A stretch of DNA of 64,000 nt, taken from Insolitispirillum peregrinum. Lineage in GTDB: Bacteria > Pseudomonadota > Alphaproteobacteria > Rhodospirillales > Rhodospirillaceae. Of the stretch, positions 61,167-64,000 are shown in pieces (position 1 is the stretch's first letter; each line of letters starts with the position of its first letter). Made by a program: the position numbers and the translations under genes. The notes under the pieces were generated by a model. The model did not search any database. It was given only the letters and a program-made list of their open reading frames with translations, and had not been told where the DNA came from. The stretch is from assembly GCF_042665255.1 (NCBI RefSeq), contig NZ_JBHTCD010000027.1; one strand, given 5' to 3'.

Positions 61167-62147
61167 ATGGCCACTTCCGACACCTCCGCCGCCGTTTCCC
61201 TGCTGTCAGACCAGTGCCTGACCTTCCTGTTGCACAACGGAACGGTGCGCGGTCGTCTGGTCCGCCTTGACCGGGCGCTGGCCGAGATCCTCGACCGCCA
61301 CGCCTACCCGGCACCGGTGGCGCGGCTGGTGGCCGAAACCGCCACCCTGGCAGTGGTGCTGGCCTTTGCGATGAAGTTCGATGGCGTGTTCACCCTGCAG
61401 GCACAGGGCGATGGCCCGGTGCGGATGCTGGTGGCCGATGTGACCTCGGATGGCGATCTGCGCGCCTATGCCAGCTTTGACGCCGAAGCGGTGGCGGCGC
61501 TGGAGCATCGCAGCAGCCATCAGGACGCCCGCTCGGGCATGTCCGAAGCCAGCCTGCAACACCTTCTGGGAGCCGGAACGCTGGTGTTCACCGTCGATCT
61601 GGCAGGCACCATGGCCGGGGCGAACAACCGCTATCAGGGCATTGTACCGATGGAAGACGCCACCTTGTCCGAATGCATCCACCGCTATTTCCGCCAGTCG
61701 GAACAGCTGGAAACCGCCGTCAAGGTCACCACGGCCCCGCAGGCGGGCAGTGATACCGCCTGGCGTGCTGGCGCGGTGATGCTGCAACGGATGCCGCGCA
61801 CCCCGGACGAGCACCGCACCGACGAAGAACTGAACGAGCTGTGGCGGACAGCGGTGGTTCTGCTGGGCAGCCTGACCAATGCCGAATTGCTGAACCCGGA
61901 ACTGGCCGACGGCGAGCTGTTGTACCGCCTGTTCCATCAGGAAGAGCTGACCGTTGCCAGCGAACAGCGCGGCCTGCACTTCGGTTGCCGCTGCTCGCGC
62001 GAGCGGGTGGAAACCACCCTGCGCAACTTTGCCGCCGAAGACCGTGCCGACATGGTGCAGGACGATGGCACCATCAGTGTGCAGTGCCAGTTCTGCTCGA
62101 CCGAGTACGTCTTTACCCCCGCCGAGCTGGGGCATCTGCATAGCTGA
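61167..62147 (+). CDS. hslO: Redox-regulated chaperone Hsp33
   Basis: ATG 61167 gives 326 residues; the frame from 61044 runs through the argF terminator region and is unlikely. The N-terminal domain starts FLLHNGTVRGRLVRLDRALAEIL. The C-terminal redox switch has GCRCSRER and, about 30 residues on, VQCQFCSTEY, the CxC...CxxC zinc site that opens under oxidation. It holds unfolding proteins during oxidative stress. Confidence 0.95.
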   Translation: MATSDTSAAVSLLSDQCLTFLLHNGTVRGRLVRLDRALAEILDRHAYPAPVARLVAETATLAVVLAFAMKFDGVFTLQAQGDGPVRMLVADVTSDGDLRAYASFDAEAVAALEHRSSHQDARSGMSEASLQHLLGAGTLVFTVDLAGTMAGANNRYQGIVPMEDATLSECIHRYFRQSEQLETAVKVTTAPQAGSDTAWRAGAVMLQRMPRTPDEHRTDEELNELWRTAVVLLGSLTNAELLNPELADGELLYRLFHQEELTVASEQRGLHFGCRCSRERVETTLRNFAAEDRADMVQDDGTISVQCQFCSTEYVFTPAELGHLHS

Positions 62148-62202
62148 TACGACAGGCAGGAAACAGGGATGTGGAGCGCTGCTCCACACCTCGCCGGGGC
62201 CT

Positions 62203-62296
62203 TAGAGCATTTTCAAGTTGACCGTCGACGGTCAACGGCTCGGAAAATGCGGCACTCAAAGGGAAGAGCGTTTTCGCTCGGTGTGAAAACGCTCTA
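62203..62296. repeat. Dispersed double-hairpin repeat, copy B
   Basis: Same two-hairpin structure as 24908-25000. The inner stem GTTGACCG/CGGTCAAC is kept while the loop changes from TCTC to TCGA, and AGAGCGTTTTC/GAAAACGCTCT is identical. It lies between convergent hslO and the dcu gene, next to a small hairpin GTGGAGC/GCTCCAC at 62171-62187. It probably serves as a bidirectional transcript end. Confidence 0.85.
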
Positions 62297-62366
62297 AGGC
62301 CCCGGCCCCCGTTACTTTTGTTTGAGCGGCAGCCCGCCCCTGTGACACAACCGTCACGTCCGGTGG

Positions 62367-63710
62367 TTAAATCAGACCGGTCATCTTCGCCAGCACCATA
62401 CCGATCAGGCACGAGGTCGCAACGCCAATCAGGCCCGGCAGGATGAAGCTGTGGTTGATCACGTACTTGCCGATATGGGTCGTGCCAGAGCGGTCGAACT
62501 GGATCGCCGCCAGATCACTGGGATAGGTCGGCAGGATGTAATAGCCATAGGATGCCGCCGCGTAGGCGAGAATATAGCCCGGCGGGACTCCAATGGCCAA
62601 ACCAACCGGTACCATCGCGGTGATGGCTGCGGCCTGCGAGTTGACCAGTTTGGAAACCATCAGCAGCACCACGGCGTAAGCCCACGGGTGAGCCTTGACG
62701 AATTCGGTCAGAATGGCCTTGAGTTCGGGCAGGTGGGCCTCGAACACCGTATCAGCCATCCAGGCGATGCCAAAGACGGCGACCACCGCGATCATGCCAG
62801 CGCGAAACACCTCTGACTTTCCGATCGTTGACGGATCGGTTTTGGTCAGGATGGTGATCAGCGAACCAGCCAGCAGCATGAACATCTGGATCGTCAGGAC
62901 CATCGACATCGGCTTGCCGTCAAAGGCCGGGCGCAGGGATGGAAAGGCGCCAAGCAACGCCACCACCGCGATGGCACCAAGGAAGATCCACATCGCGATC
63001 CATTGATCACGGTGCAGGCTTTTGTCCATCAGGGTCGCCGCAGTGCCATAGATGGCTTCGCGCTGAACCGGGTCAGCGATACGGCTCTGGAATTCGGGGT
63101 CCTTGTCGAGATCCTTGCCCCGGAACCAGCTAAAGATGCCGATCATCAGCACGCCCGTCAGGGTTGACGGAATGGTGATCGACAGGACCTGAACAAAGTC
63201 GATGACATGGCCATCCCCCATCGGGGCCTTGGCCAGAAAGGCAACCAGCGAGACGACCGCCACCGAGACGGGACTCGCCAGAATGCCCATCTGGGCAGAA
63301 ACTGACGCCGCCGCCATCGGACGTTCGGGCCGAATATCGTTCTTGATCGCCACATCATAGATGATTGGCAGCATGGTGTAGACCACGTGACCAGTGCCAC
63401 ACAGAATGGTCAGCAGGCAGGTGGTGAAGGGCGCAAGGATCGACACATACTTCGGATTGCGCCGCAGCAGCTTTTCAGCGCCGATCAGCATCACTTCAAG
63501 GCCGCCTGATGCCTGCAGCGTCGCCGAGGCAGCGACCACCGCCACGATCGTCAACATCACATCGACTGGCGGCTTTCCCGGTGCCAGACCGAAAACAAAG
63601 GCCATGATGACGATGCCGATGCCACCAAGCAGGCCGAGTGCGACACCGCCTTTTCGGGCACCATAGAACAGACAGGTCAGGATGACTGCTACCTGGAGCA
63701 AGATGTCCAT
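62367..63710 (-). CDS. Anaerobic C4-dicarboxylate transporter, DcuA/DcuB family
   Basis: ATG 63710 has AGGGGG close upstream; 447 residues with about 11 membrane segments. GARKGGVALGLLGGIGI and the SILAPFTTCLLTILCGTGHVVYTMLPIIYDVAIK stretch are DcuA/B signatures, as is SYGYYILPTYPSDLAAIQFDRSGTT. It exchanges fumarate, malate, aspartate or succinate across the inner membrane, usually during anaerobic growth. DcuA and DcuB cannot be told apart by eye. Confidence 0.93.
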   Translation of the reverse strand: MDILLQVAVILTCLFYGARKGGVALGLLGGIGIVIMAFVFGLAPGKPPVDVMLTIVAVVAASATLQASGGLEVMLIGAEKLLRRNPKYVSILAPFTTCLLTILCGTGHVVYTMLPIIYDVAIKNDIRPERPMAAASVSAQMGILASPVSVAVVSLVAFLAKAPMGDGHVIDFVQVLSITIPSTLTGVLMIGIFSWFRGKDLDKDPEFQSRIADPVQREAIYGTAATLMDKSLHRDQWIAMWIFLGAIAVVALLGAFPSLRPAFDGKPMSMVLTIQMFMLLAGSLITILTKTDPSTIGKSEVFRAGMIAVVAVFGIAWMADTVFEAHLPELKAILTEFVKAHPWAYAVVLLMVSKLVNSQAAAITAMVPVGLAIGVPPGYILAYAAASYGYYILPTYPSDLAAIQFDRSGTTHIGKYVINHSFILPGLIGVATSCLIGMVLAKMTGLI

Positions 63711-64000
63711 CACAACCCCCTAAAATAATGTCATGCTAATTATTGAAAAGGGAAGCCACACGCATGCTCGGCATACCTGCGGATATTTGGGTGGAATTCC
63801 CCTTCTTTTTCCAAGGATACCAATTTATCGCTGGTTTGGCACTATCTCAGTGAGCCATACGTGTGATGATCTGCTAGGGATTGTTGACATTCATCTTGTT
63901 CGGATGACGGTTGCTGCAATCTGGATCATGGCAGTGAAGCTCTGGTCTGTCTTACAGGAGCGAGTGGCGATCCTCTTGAATTCTTTCAGTTTCTGAAAGA
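63711..64000. other. Upstream region of the dcu gene
   Basis: This AT-richer 290-bp stretch at the right edge probably carries the dcu promoter. An 87-codon plus-strand frame (63733-63996) lacks a ribosome binding site and recognisable features, and I do not call it a gene. TTGACATTCATCTT near 63885 only partly matches an FNR box. Confidence 0.4.

Noticed and set aside
63880..63898. FNR-box-like TTGACATTCATCTT upstream of the dcu gene
   Set aside because: Only about 7 of 10 informative positions match, and it is about 175 bp from the start codon; too weak to call.
63733..63996. 87-codon frame at the right edge
   Set aside because: No ribosome binding site, lies in the promoter region of the divergent dcu gene, and shows no conserved features.

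Overview
The window looks like chromosome (or chromid) of a GC-rich alphaproteobacterium. The housekeeping block rplY-pth-ychF, argD-argF, recX and hslO, together with a dispersed GAGCATT...GCGAAAA hairpin repeat of a kind common in alphaproteobacteria, points to Rhodospirillales-like taxa. That placement is inference; no rRNA or tRNA gene was seen.

Region 1 (about 1-25000) is accessory DNA with plasmid character. It opens with a partial gene resembling plasmid fertility inhibition factors (minus strand, running off the left edge). Next comes a complete type I-E CRISPR-Cas locus: cas3, cse1, cse2, cas6e, cas7e, cas5e, cas1, cas2, a leader with a perfect IHF consensus, and an array of 38 intact repeats plus one decayed repeat. 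Beyond the array, on the minus strand, lies a mobilization operon (MobC-like protein, Bro-N protein, MOBP relaxase-helicase). This is followed by a large serine recombinase, a small gene behind four phased operator-like repeats, a HigBA-type toxin-antitoxin pair with two palindromic operators, and an almost gapless 11-gene minus-strand operon (24643 to 19765). The head of that operon looks like a replicon: a leader ORF translationally coupled to an initiator that joins a winged-helix domain to a DnaA-N-like domain. The initiator gene carries iteron-like repeats and an AT-rich tract inside its linker, the layout of the lambda O gene and its origin. A short opposite-strand transcript with its own terminator may regulate it. 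I read this region as an integrated mobilizable plasmid or island.

Region 2 (25231-48203) is a catabolic and transport block. The plus-strand genes encode an M20 deacylase, class II aldolase, Dpp/Opp-type ABC transporter, ketopantoate-reductase-like enzyme, N-carbamoyl-amino-acid-hydrolase-like enzyme, histone-deacetylase-like amidohydrolase, cupin and EamA exporter. Minus-strand genes encode a bile-acid-symporter family protein and a TRAP transporter. Divergent from the TRAP operon is a fused HyuA-HyuB hydantoinase/5-oxoprolinase, followed by a MarR-type regulator, another EamA protein and a Bcr/CflA-type efflux pump. Together they suggest uptake and hydrolysis of an amide, cyclic-imide or N-acylated nitrogen compound.

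Region 3 (48299-64000) is core genome: a PAS-rich sensor kinase, rplY-pth-ychF, a histidine-rich ORF overlapping an L,D-transpeptidase gene, an LpxR-like lipid A deacylase, recX, an ABC-2 permease, argD-argF, hslO and a Dcu-type C4-dicarboxylate transporter. Two copies of a 93-bp double-hairpin repeat (24908 and 62203) tie the island edge to the chromosome background.
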